The position numbers and the translations under genes were made by a program. The notes beneath the pieces are model-generated. The model was not told where the DNA came from and made no database searches. It saw nothing but the letters and a program-made list of their open reading frames with translations. Below, piece by piece: positions 33,714 to 41,661 of a stretch of 41,661 nt of DNA. Source of the stretch: Oscillospiraceae bacterium (GTDB lineage: Bacteria > Bacillota > Clostridia > Oscillospirales > Oscillospiraceae); the NCBI GenBank assembly GCA_015068235.1, contig SVKY01000014.1, positions 1-41,661 on the forward strand, in the 5' to 3' direction. The number at the start of each line of letters is the position of its first letter. Within the stretch, counting starts at the first letter, position 1.

Positions 33714-35918
33714 TTATTTTAATAGCTTCTGTGCTAAAACGCCGTTTTCAGCGGCGAGGGTGCGCAGACGATCAACATTATCATTTTTGCTGTTTTCCTC
33801 TGACAAGGCGGCATCGATTAATTCGAAAAGCTTGTTGCTTTCGGCAGTCTCCAAGGCGATATAATGCGGTTTTTCCAAATAATCCAGGAAACCGCTGACC
33901 TTGGGATCGTAAACCACGCCGACCATAGGCACATTTTGACCCGCTGCAAAAATCAGCGTATGCAGGCGCATCGACACGACCAAGGACATTCGACGCACCA
34001 AGGTCAAGATCTCCTCACCGTTGCTGCCTGCTTTCAAGAGCAAATACGGGATCTTGAGCCTTTGGGCAACGGCTTTGGCAGCTAATTCGTCACGGTTGGG
34101 CTCCATGCAGTAAAGCACAGGGATCAAACCGTATTTTTGATACGCATATTCGGCGGTGTGCACAAAGACATCGATCTTCGCATCAAAGCCCTCCCACGGG
34201 CGAACGGCGAGCATCATATAGTGTTTGTCACGTTCAATGCCGCAGTGGCGCAGGTAGTTGTGCAGCTCATCACTTTCGGGTGGATCGATCAAAAGCGCGG
34301 GATCGGCGGTCAGATGAAGCTCTGGCTTTGTGACACCGAGTTCATTTAAGAAATCTTTGGAGTACAGATCACGCACTGAGATGACCTCAGCATAGCGGTT
34401 GAGTGTTTTGGCGGCGCGGCGGCGATTTTTTGCCTTGCTGATGGGACCAACACCACAGCCGTAGAGCATGACACGACAGCCCTTTTTGGCTGCCTGCCGA
34501 ATGCTGTAGAGATAGTAAACCAGAGAACGAGTGCTGGTCGCATCCTGCATCAAGGTACCGCCGCCGCTGATATAGAGCTTGGTGCGCTTCATGCGTTTGC
34601 CGATCTGACGAAGATTAAATGTATAGATAGAATCAACGTTGGCGCAAAGTCTGGTTTCTGTCGGATCACGACTGAGCGCGGTGATGGGAAGATCGGGATC
34701 GATGCTGCGCAACTGTCCGACAATGGCGTTCAAAATGGCATTATCACCACTGTTGCCTTTGCCGTAAGCACCACAGATCACAACGCCGTCGCGGACATTT
34801 TTTGGTCGGGCGGCACGGCGGATGATGGTTTCATAAATGCTCTTTTGCTTGCAGATCATGGCATCCAAGGAGAAATCACGTTTTGTTTTTTCATACAGTG
34901 CTTCACCCATGGACTGCCTGAGCGCCGCATCTTCTGCAAGGCGTACCATATGCGCTGACAAGGCCTCGACATCCTGCGGCTTAAATAATAAACCGTTCAA
35001 ACCGTCATCGATGAGGTAGGGGACACCGCCGACTTCCGAGGAGATGGTGGCACACTTCATTCTTGCACCCTCGGTCAAAGCGTAGGGGAAGGTTTCGGAC
35101 AGGGAAGTGAGACAATTGACATCCAGTGCATGGTAAAAGCTGTCGATGTCCTTGACCCAGCCGGCAAAATGCACTGTATTTTCAGCGCAAAGCTCCTTGA
35201 CAAGTGCCTTGATTGCAGCTTCTTCCTCGCCCTCGCCTGCGATGGCAAGGCGAATGTTCGGGCATTTTTTCTGCGCTTTGGCAAAGGCACGCACGAGCGT
35301 GGTCATGTCCTTGACGGGATTGATTCTTGCGGCGATGCCAAATACGACATTTTCTTCTTCAAAGCCCATCGAAGCAAGAACTTGCTTTCGTGGCAAGGTC
35401 TTACGCTCGACGGAGAAATCCACACCATTATATAGTGTATAGATCCGCTGTGGATCAAAGCCTCGCGTTGTCAGAAGCTTTCTCATGCCGTCGGACACGC
35501 CAACCCACGCATCAAATTTTGGCAATACCCATTTGTTGATGTTGCCGTAGGTCAATGCCGCCAAGGGTCTGCCCAAATAATCCAATCGATAATCGCTGTG
35601 AATGGTGGAGATGACGGGAATTTGCGCTTTCTTGCGCAACATCTGACCCATCATGTTGGCTCGTGCGCCGTGACAGTGCATGACCTGATAGCCGTCGTGA
35701 CGGATCATGGCTAAAATGCGTTTTTTGGTATTTCGCAGGTTGTTGCCGGAGATGACAGTGGTCGGAATGCCAAGCTGACGAGCCTCTTTGGCAAAATCGC
35801 CTTCGGTAAAACAGACCATATGCACCGTTTCGGTCTTATTCAAACCTGCCAAAAGGGATAAAACATGTGTTTTTGCGCCGCCGACGTCACCGCCGGAGAT
35901 CATATGGATGATTTTCAT
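33714..35918 (-). CDS. GT4 glycosyltransferase fused to CsaB-type pyruvyl transferase
   Basis: Predicted 734-aa two-domain protein. Residues 1-370 are a GT-B/GT4 glycosyltransferase: MKIIHMISGGDVGGAKTHV at the N-terminus and the E-x7-E motif region SLSETFPYALTEGARMKC. Residues 377-734 are a polysaccharide pyruvyl transferase of the CsaB type: GAYGKGNSGDNAILNAI, ISGGGTLMQDATSTRSLVYYL, YGCGVGPISKAKNRR and SMRLHTLIFAAGQ. CsaB adds ketal pyruvate to wall polysaccharide, the ligand of SLH domains; an SLH protein lies 5 kb away. The two activities are normally separate genes. ATG 35918 has AGAGGATT upstream; the frame continuing to 36314 is only antisense to DUF4330. Confidence 0.9.
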   Translation of the reverse strand: MKIIHMISGGDVGGAKTHVLSLLAGLNKTETVHMVCFTEGDFAKEARQLGIPTTVISGNNLRNTKKRILAMIRHDGYQVMHCHGARANMMGQMLRKKAQIPVISTIHSDYRLDYLGRPLAALTYGNINKWVLPKFDAWVGVSDGMRKLLTTRGFDPQRIYTLYNGVDFSVERKTLPRKQVLASMGFEEENVVFGIAARINPVKDMTTLVRAFAKAQKKCPNIRLAIAGEGEEEAAIKALVKELCAENTVHFAGWVKDIDSFYHALDVNCLTSLSETFPYALTEGARMKCATISSEVGGVPYLIDDGLNGLLFKPQDVEALSAHMVRLAEDAALRQSMGEALYEKTKRDFSLDAMICKQKSIYETIIRRAARPKNVRDGVVICGAYGKGNSGDNAILNAIVGQLRSIDPDLPITALSRDPTETRLCANVDSIYTFNLRQIGKRMKRTKLYISGGGTLMQDATSTRSLVYYLYSIRQAAKKGCRVMLYGCGVGPISKAKNRRRAAKTLNRYAEVISVRDLYSKDFLNELGVTKPELHLTADPALLIDPPESDELHNYLRHCGIERDKHYMMLAVRPWEGFDAKIDVFVHTAEYAYQKYGLIPVLYCMEPNRDELAAKAVAQRLKIPYLLLKAGSNGEEILTLVRRMSLVVSMRLHTLIFAAGQNVPMVGVVYDPKVSGFLDYLEKPHYIALETAESNKLFELIDAALSEENSKNDNVDRLRTLAAENGVLAQKLLK

Positions 35919-35930
35919 GGTGTAATCCTC

Positions 35931-35959
35931 TTGAATTTCGTTGTACAATACGTTATAAT
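35931..35959 (+). promoter_or_regulatory. Promoter of the DUF4330 / O-antigen-ligase operon
   Basis: -35 TTGAAT (35931-35936), 17-nt spacer, -10 TATAAT (35954-35959). It lies in the 91-bp divergent gap shared with the GT4-CsaB gene; I see no equally clear box for the minus strand. Confidence 0.6.
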
Positions 35960-36009
35960 CTATTTTACTATAAAATTCGGGAAGATACAATCCCGATAGG
36001 AGGTATTTT

Positions 36010-36486
36010 ATGAAATTATTTGGAAAAGGCGGCAAGCTGAACATCATCGACATCATTCTGATCGTGATTTTGATTGCCGCAGTAGCATTTGTTGCGATTC
36101 GATTTTTGTCGGATGACAAGAATACGCTTGGCAGTGATGTAGCACTTAGTGAGCCGAATTTGGTGTTCACCGTGGTCTGCGAGGATGTTTCCGAGGAGCT
36201 TGCAAATAACATCATGGCATCCTTGGCAAGCCCTGACTCCGAGCTCGACGGCAATATCATCAGCATGACACGCCTGTTTAACAGCAACAAGCTCGTTGAT
36301 GCAAAGGTTTCCACTTGGGAATATCAAGACGGTGCGCTGTCCATGACGATGGAAGGCAAGGCGATCTATTCCAACGGCGCATTCTCCATCGGCACACAGG
36401 AGGTTCGCATCGGTAAGGTATTTAATGTAAAGACGCTTGATGTGGAGATCGAAGGCGTTGTGTATGCAATGGAGAAGCTCGGATGA
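36010..36486 (+). CDS. DUF4330 family membrane-anchored protein
   Basis: Predicted 158-aa protein of the DUF4330 family. One membrane segment (NIIDIILIVILIAAVAFVAI, residues about 11-30) is followed by an extracellular domain with no known catalytic motif. In Firmicutes this family sits next to O-antigen-ligase or polysaccharide genes, as here, so a role in envelope polysaccharide assembly is likely but unproven. GGAGG precedes the ATG. Its stop overlaps the next ATG (ATGA). Confidence 0.8.
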   Translation: MKLFGKGGKLNIIDIILIVILIAAVAFVAIRFLSDDKNTLGSDVALSEPNLVFTVVCEDVSEELANNIMASLASPDSELDGNIISMTRLFNSNKLVDAKVSTWEYQDGALSMTMEGKAIYSNGAFSIGTQEVRIGKVFNVKTLDVEIEGVVYAMEKLG

Positions 36487-38060
36487 GTGATCTGATCAAA
36501 AACAGCCTGATCTGGCGCATGTGTGCTGCAATCGGTCTGTGGTTCGGGCGCTGCCCGTTTGGAAGGCTGTTTGCTTTTTTGGGGCGGCTGTGGCGTGAAT
36601 CTGCGACCTATCAGCTCTGCGCAAGGATTTTGAAGGCGAAGCCCATTGCCAAGGACTCTGTCTACGGCAAGCGTTTGAACCGCATAAACCAAGGCTTACA
36701 TCGACTTGGGACAGGTTTGCGAGAAGCCTTGCAGGGCAGCGCCCTCAGACGTGCCTATGGCGCGATCTTACGGTATTTTCAGAGCAGCTTTTTGATCGGC
36801 AAGCTGCTTGAAGGTGGCTTTACGAGCATTTTGCTGATCATTATCGCAGCTTATACTCCGATCGATTATTTCCTGCGTGACGGCTTGCAGATCGAAGCGA
36901 TCGCAGGTATTTGGGATGAAGCGCTGATGATCGTGTGCCTGATTTGGATCGTCTATCAACGCATGACGAGCACAAAACCCTTGCAGGGCAGAGCCAATTC
37001 CATGGATGTCTATCTCGGCTTTTACATGATTGCAGGACTTGCACTATTGACCTTCTGCTATACGCCGCATTATTTCGGCGTGAACCTCACGGGCTATCGT
37101 GCGGCAATGCAGTATATTCTGCTGTTCTTTATCGTCAGCCGCTTGATCCGCAACGATGATGATTTCATGCTGATGTACAAGGTGATGATCGCCATTGCAT
37201 TCTTGTTTGCGCTGCATGGTATTTATCAGTTTGTGGTCGGTGTGGAGATCCCCGCGGAGTGGACGGACAAGGCAGAGGATGCTGTCCGTACCCGTGTGTT
37301 CTCCATTTTCAGCAATCCCAATATCATGGGTGCGTATATGCTCCTGTTTGCGCCGATGGCGATCGGCATGGCGTATGCAACGGACGACACCGCAACGAAG
37401 GTATTTTACTGGTTCTGCGGCATCTGCATGTGCTTGGGCTGCCTGTTTACCATGTCCAGAGGTGCATGGCTTGCTTTGGCAATTGCAGCGGTCCTCTTTG
37501 CCCTGATCGTTGACAGAAGACTCTTCGGCTTGATGGTCGTTGCAGGCATTGCGGCATGCTTCCTGCCATTCGTCAGAAGCAGGATCACCTATCTCTTTAC
37601 GCCTGAATTTCAGGAATCTAACGCCCGTGCAGGCAGAGGAAAGCGCTGGGAAACTGCGTTCACCTATCTTGATGAGTATGAGCGCTGGGATGTTGGCTTG
37701 GGCTACGGTATGTTCGGTGGAGCTGTCGCCGCGCAAAATGAGATCAACGAAAACTTCGACTACATGTATGTCGATAATTACTATGTTAAGTTGATCGTGG
37801 AAAACGGTATTGCAGGTCTTTGCGCTTTCTTGACAAGCATTGTCGGGCTGTTGTGGAACGGCATCCGTGCCTGTGGCAGAAATTCCAAAAATTCTTACAA
37901 GCCGCTTTGTGCAGGTATGCTTGCTGGCTTGGTCGGCATCTTAGTGCATAGCTTCTTTGAAAGTCTGTGGGAGGAGCCTTATATGATGGCGCTGTTCTTT
38001 GCCATTGTGGGCATGCTGATTTATGCAGGCTTTTTCCGTAAGCGTGCAAAACGTTCTTGA
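36483..38060 (+). CDS. O-antigen ligase/polymerase-like membrane protein
   Basis: Predicted 525-aa polytopic membrane protein of the Wzy/WaaL (O-antigen ligase, PF04932-type) family. After a basic amphipathic N-terminal region (about 1-100) come about 10-12 membrane segments. The Wzy_C signature block is MSRGAWLALAIAAVLFALIV, with a long extracytoplasmic loop around GRGKRWETAFTYLDEY to VDNYYVKLIVENGIAG carrying the family's typical residues. It would polymerise or attach a lipid-linked glycan. Coupled to DUF4330 by a 4-bp overlap. Its stop codon overlaps the -35 box of the next gene. Confidence 0.88.
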   Translation: MSDLIKNSLIWRMCAAIGLWFGRCPFGRLFAFLGRLWRESATYQLCARILKAKPIAKDSVYGKRLNRINQGLHRLGTGLREALQGSALRRAYGAILRYFQSSFLIGKLLEGGFTSILLIIIAAYTPIDYFLRDGLQIEAIAGIWDEALMIVCLIWIVYQRMTSTKPLQGRANSMDVYLGFYMIAGLALLTFCYTPHYFGVNLTGYRAAMQYILLFFIVSRLIRNDDDFMLMYKVMIAIAFLFALHGIYQFVVGVEIPAEWTDKAEDAVRTRVFSIFSNPNIMGAYMLLFAPMAIGMAYATDDTATKVFYWFCGICMCLGCLFTMSRGAWLALAIAAVLFALIVDRRLFGLMVVAGIAACFLPFVRSRITYLFTPEFQESNARAGRGKRWETAFTYLDEYERWDVGLGYGMFGGAVAAQNEINENFDYMYVDNYYVKLIVENGIAGLCAFLTSIVGLLWNGIRACGRNSKNSYKPLCAGMLAGLVGILVHSFFESLWEEPYMMALFFAIVGMLIYAGFFRKRAKRS

Positions 38061-38085
38061 CAGCGGATTTGTAAAAATGTATAAT
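38057..38085 (+). promoter_or_regulatory. Consensus sigma-A promoter of the zinc-ribbon gene
   Basis: -35 TTGACA (38057-38062), 17-nt spacer, -10 TATAAT (38080-38085): full consensus. The -35 overlaps the stop codon of the O-antigen-ligase-like gene. Confidence 0.9.
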
Positions 38086-38119
38086 ATACGAAGAAAGAAA
38101 TTAAAGGAGGAAAAGATTT

Positions 38120-38815
38120 ATGTTTTGTGGAAACTGTGGCACACAAAATGCTGATGGTGCAGTATTCTGCGCCGGCTGTGGTGCACCGCTGAATCAGGCG
38201 CAGCAGCCGAGTTATCCTCAGCAGCCGCAATATGCACCCCCGAGCTATCCGCAGCAGCCTGCTGTACAGGAGTATTATCCCCCACAGCCTGCATATCCTC
38301 AGCAGCCTGTAAGTATGCCTCATCAGAAGGCACCTGCAGACAGCAAGAAGAAAATGTGGATGACCATTTTGATCGCCTCTGTCTCCGTTGCTGTGATTGC
38401 GATCGTATTGCTGTTCGTTTTGGGCGGCGGCAGTGGTTTTAGCAACCCCGAGGATGCAGCACTGTCATTTGTGGAAGGCTCTTTGACCGGTGATTGGGAT
38501 ATGTGCGAGGCAGCAATCTATCCCGACATGATCGATGAAGATCTGAAGTCTGAGTTTGAAAGAGATGTTATGCAGGAGCTTGGCTCACTCGGTATTGAGG
38601 CAGATAATATTGCGATCAAGTCGTCCGAAGATGTTGACAGCTACGAGCTGGAGTACTTAGATCAGTGGATGCGTGAGGATTACGGCGTCAGCGTTACAGA
38701 TGCACGCTATGTCCGAGTTTCTTATGAATACTCCGTTTGGGGCATGACCGCATCCGACTCGTATTCGGTCACTGTCGTTGAGATCGACGGCAGTTGGTAT
38801 GTGATCCCTGATTGA
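38120..38815 (+). CDS. Zinc-ribbon membrane protein
   Basis: Predicted 231-aa protein. An N-terminal zinc ribbon (CGNCGTQNADGAVFCAGCG, residues 3-21, four Cys) is followed by a Gln/Pro/Tyr-rich linker (about 25-75), one membrane segment (MWMTILIASVSVAVIAIVLL, about 80-100), and an extracytoplasmic domain of about 120 residues resembling NTF2/DUF4878-like folds (EDAALSFVEGSLTGDWDMCE). The function is unknown to me; such proteins are common in Clostridia. GGAGG precedes the ATG. Monocistronic with its own promoter and terminator. Confidence 0.82.
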   Translation: MFCGNCGTQNADGAVFCAGCGAPLNQAQQPSYPQQPQYAPPSYPQQPAVQEYYPPQPAYPQQPVSMPHQKAPADSKKKMWMTILIASVSVAVIAIVLLFVLGGGSGFSNPEDAALSFVEGSLTGDWDMCEAAIYPDMIDEDLKSEFERDVMQELGSLGIEADNIAIKSSEDVDSYELEYLDQWMREDYGVSVTDARYVRVSYEYSVWGMTASDSYSVTVVEIDGSWYVIPD

Positions 38816-38829
38816 TATGTTTTTATACG

Positions 38830-38860
38830 GGCCTGTCGCTTTTTGCGGCAGGTCTTTTTT
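38830..38860 (+). terminator. Terminator after the zinc-ribbon gene
   Basis: GGCCTGTCGC-TTTTT-GCGGCAGGTC with two G-U pairs, followed by TTTTTT. Confidence 0.9.
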
Positions 38861-38867
38861 CCCTGCC

Positions 38868-38896
38868 TTGACAAAGACGGAAGAACTGTGATAAAC
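38868..38896 (+). promoter_or_regulatory. Possible promoter of the SLH gene
   Basis: TTGACA (38868-38873) with GATAAA 17 nt downstream (38891-38896). If used, the SLH transcript would have a leader of about 280 nt containing element B. Confidence 0.45.
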
Positions 38897-38925
38897 TGTG
38901 AGAAAAGCACCGCCATATAAAATGA

Positions 38926-39149
38926 TTCCGATCTATCGGTGAGTTTGATATGACACCATAACCGTGTGTAAGCACTTAATAAAACAAAATTTCTGCTATT
39001 AAATCGAAACTGCGTGCACTGTTTCGGTTTGCACCACTGGCGGTGCTCGCAACCGTCCCCCCGTGACCTCTCCCAGCTCGCTGCGCGTGGTCGAGGACTG
39101 TGACTGGGCGGTTTGTGACAATTCAAGCAGCTCGATAAATCGGAATTTG
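38926..39149 (+). repeat. Leader element B, related to element A
   Basis: Left end ATTCCGATCTATCGGTGAG (from 38926) and right end CGATAAATCGGAATTTG (39133-39149) match the two ends of element A read in the direction of the downstream gene, including the GTGAGTTT continuation at the left and GCAGCT/CAGCTC before the right end. The inside differs: a GGTTGC/GCAACC-type stem around 39000-39050 and CCAGCTCGCTGCGCG (39073-39087) instead of the REP palindrome. It lies 35 nt before the SLH gene. Confidence 0.8.
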
Positions 39150-39183
39150 GCGCTTGGAAAAATTGATACGAAGGGGAAACTGT

Positions 39184-41661
39184 ATGAAAAGAATTATTTC
39201 TATGATATTGCTTTTTTCTACGCTGCTCTCTTTTTGGGCCTTTCCCACTACGGCGGCGAAGGTTGAACTTCTGACCATGCCGTTTCATGACGTGGCGAAA
39301 AGTGCGTGGTATTACGAAGATGTTCAGTATGCCTACAGCAGAAGCTTGGTCAACGGCACCTCTGATACGAAGTTTTCACCCACGGCGGTGACCTCCAGAG
39401 CGATGCTTGTTACGATCCTGTACCGTATGACGGGCTCTCCGAAGGTATCCGAACCTGCACCGTTTAAGGATGTGCCGCAGGGGAAGTGGTATTCCGATGC
39501 GGTTGCTTGGGCGGTGGAGGAAAAGGTCGTCAATGGTGTCAGTGAAACAAAATTCTGCCCGAATGATACGCTCAGCCGTGAACAGCTTGCGGCAATTCTA
39601 TATCGCTATAGCCAAAGCCGGAACCGAGATGTGAGCGTAACGGGAGAGATCCCCGATTATCCCGACCGCAACAAGGTCAGCGATTGGGCAGATGAGGCGA
39701 TACTTTGGGCGATCGACAGAGGCTTGATCACCGGCAGCTTGGAAAAGGGAAAGGTATATCTGCAACCGCGTGGAGATGCGACCCGTGCGGTGCTTGCAGC
39801 GATCATGCACCGTTTCTGCGTGAATATTTTGGAAATGGAACTGTTGCGATTTGCCTATATTCCGCTGGACAACCGTCCGGTCAACAATTTGCGCACAAGG
39901 CTGCAGATGGAAGGTGCGGATATCACGATCGTGATGCCCGATGAGAGCCTGTATGCGACCCGTATGGACGGACAATCGCTCAATCCGAACGGAACGACCT
40001 ACGGCGACCGTGAGGGGCTGCTTGCGTGGCTGAAGGAAGTGGAAGCGGATTGCGATTTCTTTGTTATCAGCATGGATCAGATGCTTTCGGGCGGTTTGGC
40101 TACTAGCCGAGAGATGACGCATCATGAGCTTTCGATTGAATATGGAATCATTGATTATCTTGCGGAGCTGTCCGAACGTAAGCCGGTTTACATCTTCGAC
40201 ACGGTGATACGGCTTGCAACAACGACCATCAACTATTTGGGACGAGATGAGGCAGAATATGATGCGTTTCGAACCTATGGCTCGGTGGAACGAGCGGAGC
40301 TGAGTGGCGAAGAACTGACGATCGAGAACATCGTTGCAGGCTACCAGAACGATATCGAGGGCAACCTGATCGAGCCGGATATCAGCGAAGAACGCCTCGA
40401 ATGCTATCACGCCACGAGAAAAAGAAAGCTTGTTTTGGCGGAATATTTGCTCAAAAAGAGCGAAAATTTTGCAGGGGTCTTTTTTGGCGTGGATGACTCC
40501 TATCCGAACAATTCCATTCAAACCAACGAAATCGCATTTTTGCGCGCAAATATGGGCGAAAATGCGCATTTGTTCTGCGGTACGGATGAGCTGGGAATGA
40601 TGTGCATCTCCAGAGCTTATGCCGATTATTACAACGACCATGCCAAGCTGCAGGTGCGTTATTTCGGCGGCAAGGAGGATGCGATCGTCGATATGTACGA
40701 TACAGGCACACTGCGTGAGGCGGTGCAGGCGCATATTCGTGCGCTCGGCATGACCTGCGTGGAGAAGAATGCAGATGCGCAGGTGCTGGTCCTGTCCAGA
40801 ATTTCAGGGCAGGAGCCTGCGGATGAATTTATGCAGGCGTGGATCGAGAATAATGAAAATCAGATCCCGACCATCGTGATCGATACTTCAGGTACCAAGC
40901 TGACGTTTGATTCCTTGCTGGAAAATATGCCGGTGGAAAACCTCTTTGGCTATAGCTGTTGGGGAACCGGCGGCAACACCATCGGCATTGCACTTTCCAT
41001 GGGGCAGACACGCCTGACATGGCTGCGCAATGAGACGGACAAGAGCGAGGAGGCTTTCCTGGCATGGACGAAGGCGCTGACCTTTGCGCTGATCAAGGAT
41101 ATTGTGTATTGCCCGAGCGCCAAATACGGCATTTATAGCTTTGCACCTGCGGAGATTCGCAAGGTCGTGATGAAGCATGAGCGCACAGCACCGATCTTGG
41201 AGGGGTTGGCGGGGAAACAGATGCTATCGGATCTTTTGGATAAGACCTATGCGACGTGTCCGGAGTATACATTGATCGATTTTTATGCTCCATTTGCACG
41301 GAATTATGAGATTGGATTCACGGTCATTGACGTAAAGGATGCGCCGCCTGAACCTGAAGAACCGACAGAGCCTTCAGAGGAACCGACGGAATCCACGGAG
41401 CCGACGGAATCCACGGAGCCGACGGAATCTACGGAGCCGACGGAATCTACGGAGCCGACGGAATCCACGGAGCCGACGGAATCCACGGAGCCGACGGAAT
41501 CTACGGAGCCGACGGAATCTACGGAGCCGACGGAATCTACGGAGCCGACGGAATCCACGGAGCCGACGGAATCTACGGAGCCGACGGAATCTACGGAGCC
41601 GACGGAATCTACGGAGCCGACGGAATCTACGGAGCCGACGGAATCTACGGAGCCGGCGGAA
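39184..41661 (+). CDS. Three-SLH surface protein with DUF4127 domain, partial
   Basis: Open to the window end (826 codons so far). Signal peptide MKRIISMILLFSTLLSFWAF with likely cleavage after TTA-A. Three SLH domains at about 34-86, 92-145 and 156-210 (FHDVAKSAWYYEDVQYA, FKDVPQGKWYSDAVAWA, ...NKVSDWADEAILWA). A DUF4127 domain follows from about 220, recognised by AYIPLDNRPVNN; the enzyme activity of the family is not known to me. From about residue 733 the tail is an EPTEST repeat. SLH domains bind pyruvylated wall polysaccharide, matching the CsaB-type gene nearby. AGGGG lies 8 nt before the ATG. Confidence 0.9.
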   Translation, partial: MKRIISMILLFSTLLSFWAFPTTAAKVELLTMPFHDVAKSAWYYEDVQYAYSRSLVNGTSDTKFSPTAVTSRAMLVTILYRMTGSPKVSEPAPFKDVPQGKWYSDAVAWAVEEKVVNGVSETKFCPNDTLSREQLAAILYRYSQSRNRDVSVTGEIPDYPDRNKVSDWADEAILWAIDRGLITGSLEKGKVYLQPRGDATRAVLAAIMHRFCVNILEMELLRFAYIPLDNRPVNNLRTRLQMEGADITIVMPDESLYATRMDGQSLNPNGTTYGDREGLLAWLKEVEADCDFFVISMDQMLSGGLATSREMTHHELSIEYGIIDYLAELSERKPVYIFDTVIRLATTTINYLGRDEAEYDAFRTYGSVERAELSGEELTIENIVAGYQNDIEGNLIEPDISEERLECYHATRKRKLVLAEYLLKKSENFAGVFFGVDDSYPNNSIQTNEIAFLRANMGENAHLFCGTDELGMMCISRAYADYYNDHAKLQVRYFGGKEDAIVDMYDTGTLREAVQAHIRALGMTCVEKNADAQVLVLSRISGQEPADEFMQAWIENNENQIPTIVIDTSGTKLTFDSLLENMPVENLFGYSCWGTGGNTIGIALSMGQTRLTWLRNETDKSEEAFLAWTKALTFALIKDIVYCPSAKYGIYSFAPAEIRKVVMKHERTAPILEGLAGKQMLSDLLDKTYATCPEYTLIDFYAPFARNYEIGFTVIDVKDAPPEPEEPTEPSEEPTESTEPTESTEPTESTEPTESTEPTESTEPTESTEPTESTEPTESTEPTESTEPTESTEPTESTEPTESTEPTESTEPTESTEPTESTEPAE
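41379..41661 (+). repeat. 18-bp tandem repeat encoding EPTEST
   Basis: About 15 copies of GAGCCGACGGAATCTACG or the TCC variant run to the window end. The first unit (GAACCGACG) and the last (GAGCCGGCG) diverge slightly. All other differences are TCT/TCC, silent at Ser. The array continues outside the window. Confidence 0.95.

Noticed and set aside
35919-36314. N-terminal extension of the GT4-CsaB protein by 132 codons
   Set aside because: It is antisense to DUF4330 and its promoter; the AGAGGATT site and the GT4 start motif place the start at 35918.
41304-41558. Minus-strand DSVGSV repeat protein
   Set aside because: Antisense shadow of the EPTEST array.
41379-41661. CRISPR array
   Set aside because: The 18-bp units are contiguous with no spacers and lie in frame in a long CDS.

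Overview
The window looks like a chromosomal segment of a Gram-positive anaerobe of the class Clostridia, most likely Oscillospirales/Ruminococcaceae-like. The evidence is the dgt-dnaG-rpoD macromolecular-synthesis operon, a large Bacillus-type SRP RNA placed before dnaX-ybaB-recR, strong GGAGG ribosome binding sites, consensus sigma-A promoters, and an SLH-domain surface protein with a CsaB-type pyruvyl transferase. No species can be named from sequence reading alone.

Region 1 (1-14200) is an accessory defence island, almost entirely on the minus strand. From its promoter near 13.84 kb it reads leftward: abiEi-abiEii (type IV toxin-antitoxin), a C-terminally truncated hsdR, hsdS with no complete hsdM in the window, a 79-aa protein, a GIY-YIG/DUF4357 protein, an unknown 172-aa-class protein, a DUF3800-like protein, a DUF2075 helicase-like gene broken by a frameshift, then a two-gene Lamassu/ABC-3C-like module. 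In that module the nuclease gene carries a TGA codon and a frameshift, while the zinc-hook SMC-like ATPase is intact. At the left end lie a DUF6809 gene and a dead IS200-type element. The right edge carries the 3' part of a tRNA-Arg(CCU)-like sequence, a plausible old attachment site. The island looks partly decayed: four loci in it are broken or truncated, while I see no broken gene in the remaining 27 kb.

Region 2 (14450-24400) is core information processing: rpmE; hflX-yigZ-RAYT-dgt-dnaG-rpoD as one tight operon with a domesticated REP-type transposase inside it; acpP; SRP RNA; dnaX-ybaB-recR.

Region 3 (24400-41661) is envelope and transport. It holds an MBOAT/DHHW O-acylation pair, an AGCS symporter, a MacB/FtsX-like ABC exporter, a polytopic membrane protein with rpiB, a GT4-CsaB fusion, DUF4330, an O-antigen-ligase-like protein, a zinc-ribbon membrane protein, and a three-SLH/DUF4127 protein that runs off the window in an EPTEST tandem repeat. 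The GT4-CsaB fusion and the SLH protein fit together: pyruvylated wall polysaccharide is the known ligand of SLH domains.

The most interesting non-genic structures are (a) two related elements with matching ends that sit in the same orientation in the presumed 5' leaders of two envelope transcription units (27199-27346 and 38926-39149), (b) a 400-bp field of perfect hairpins inside larger inverted repeats at 33301-33705, and (c) a perfect 27-bp inverted repeat inside the RAYT coding sequence.
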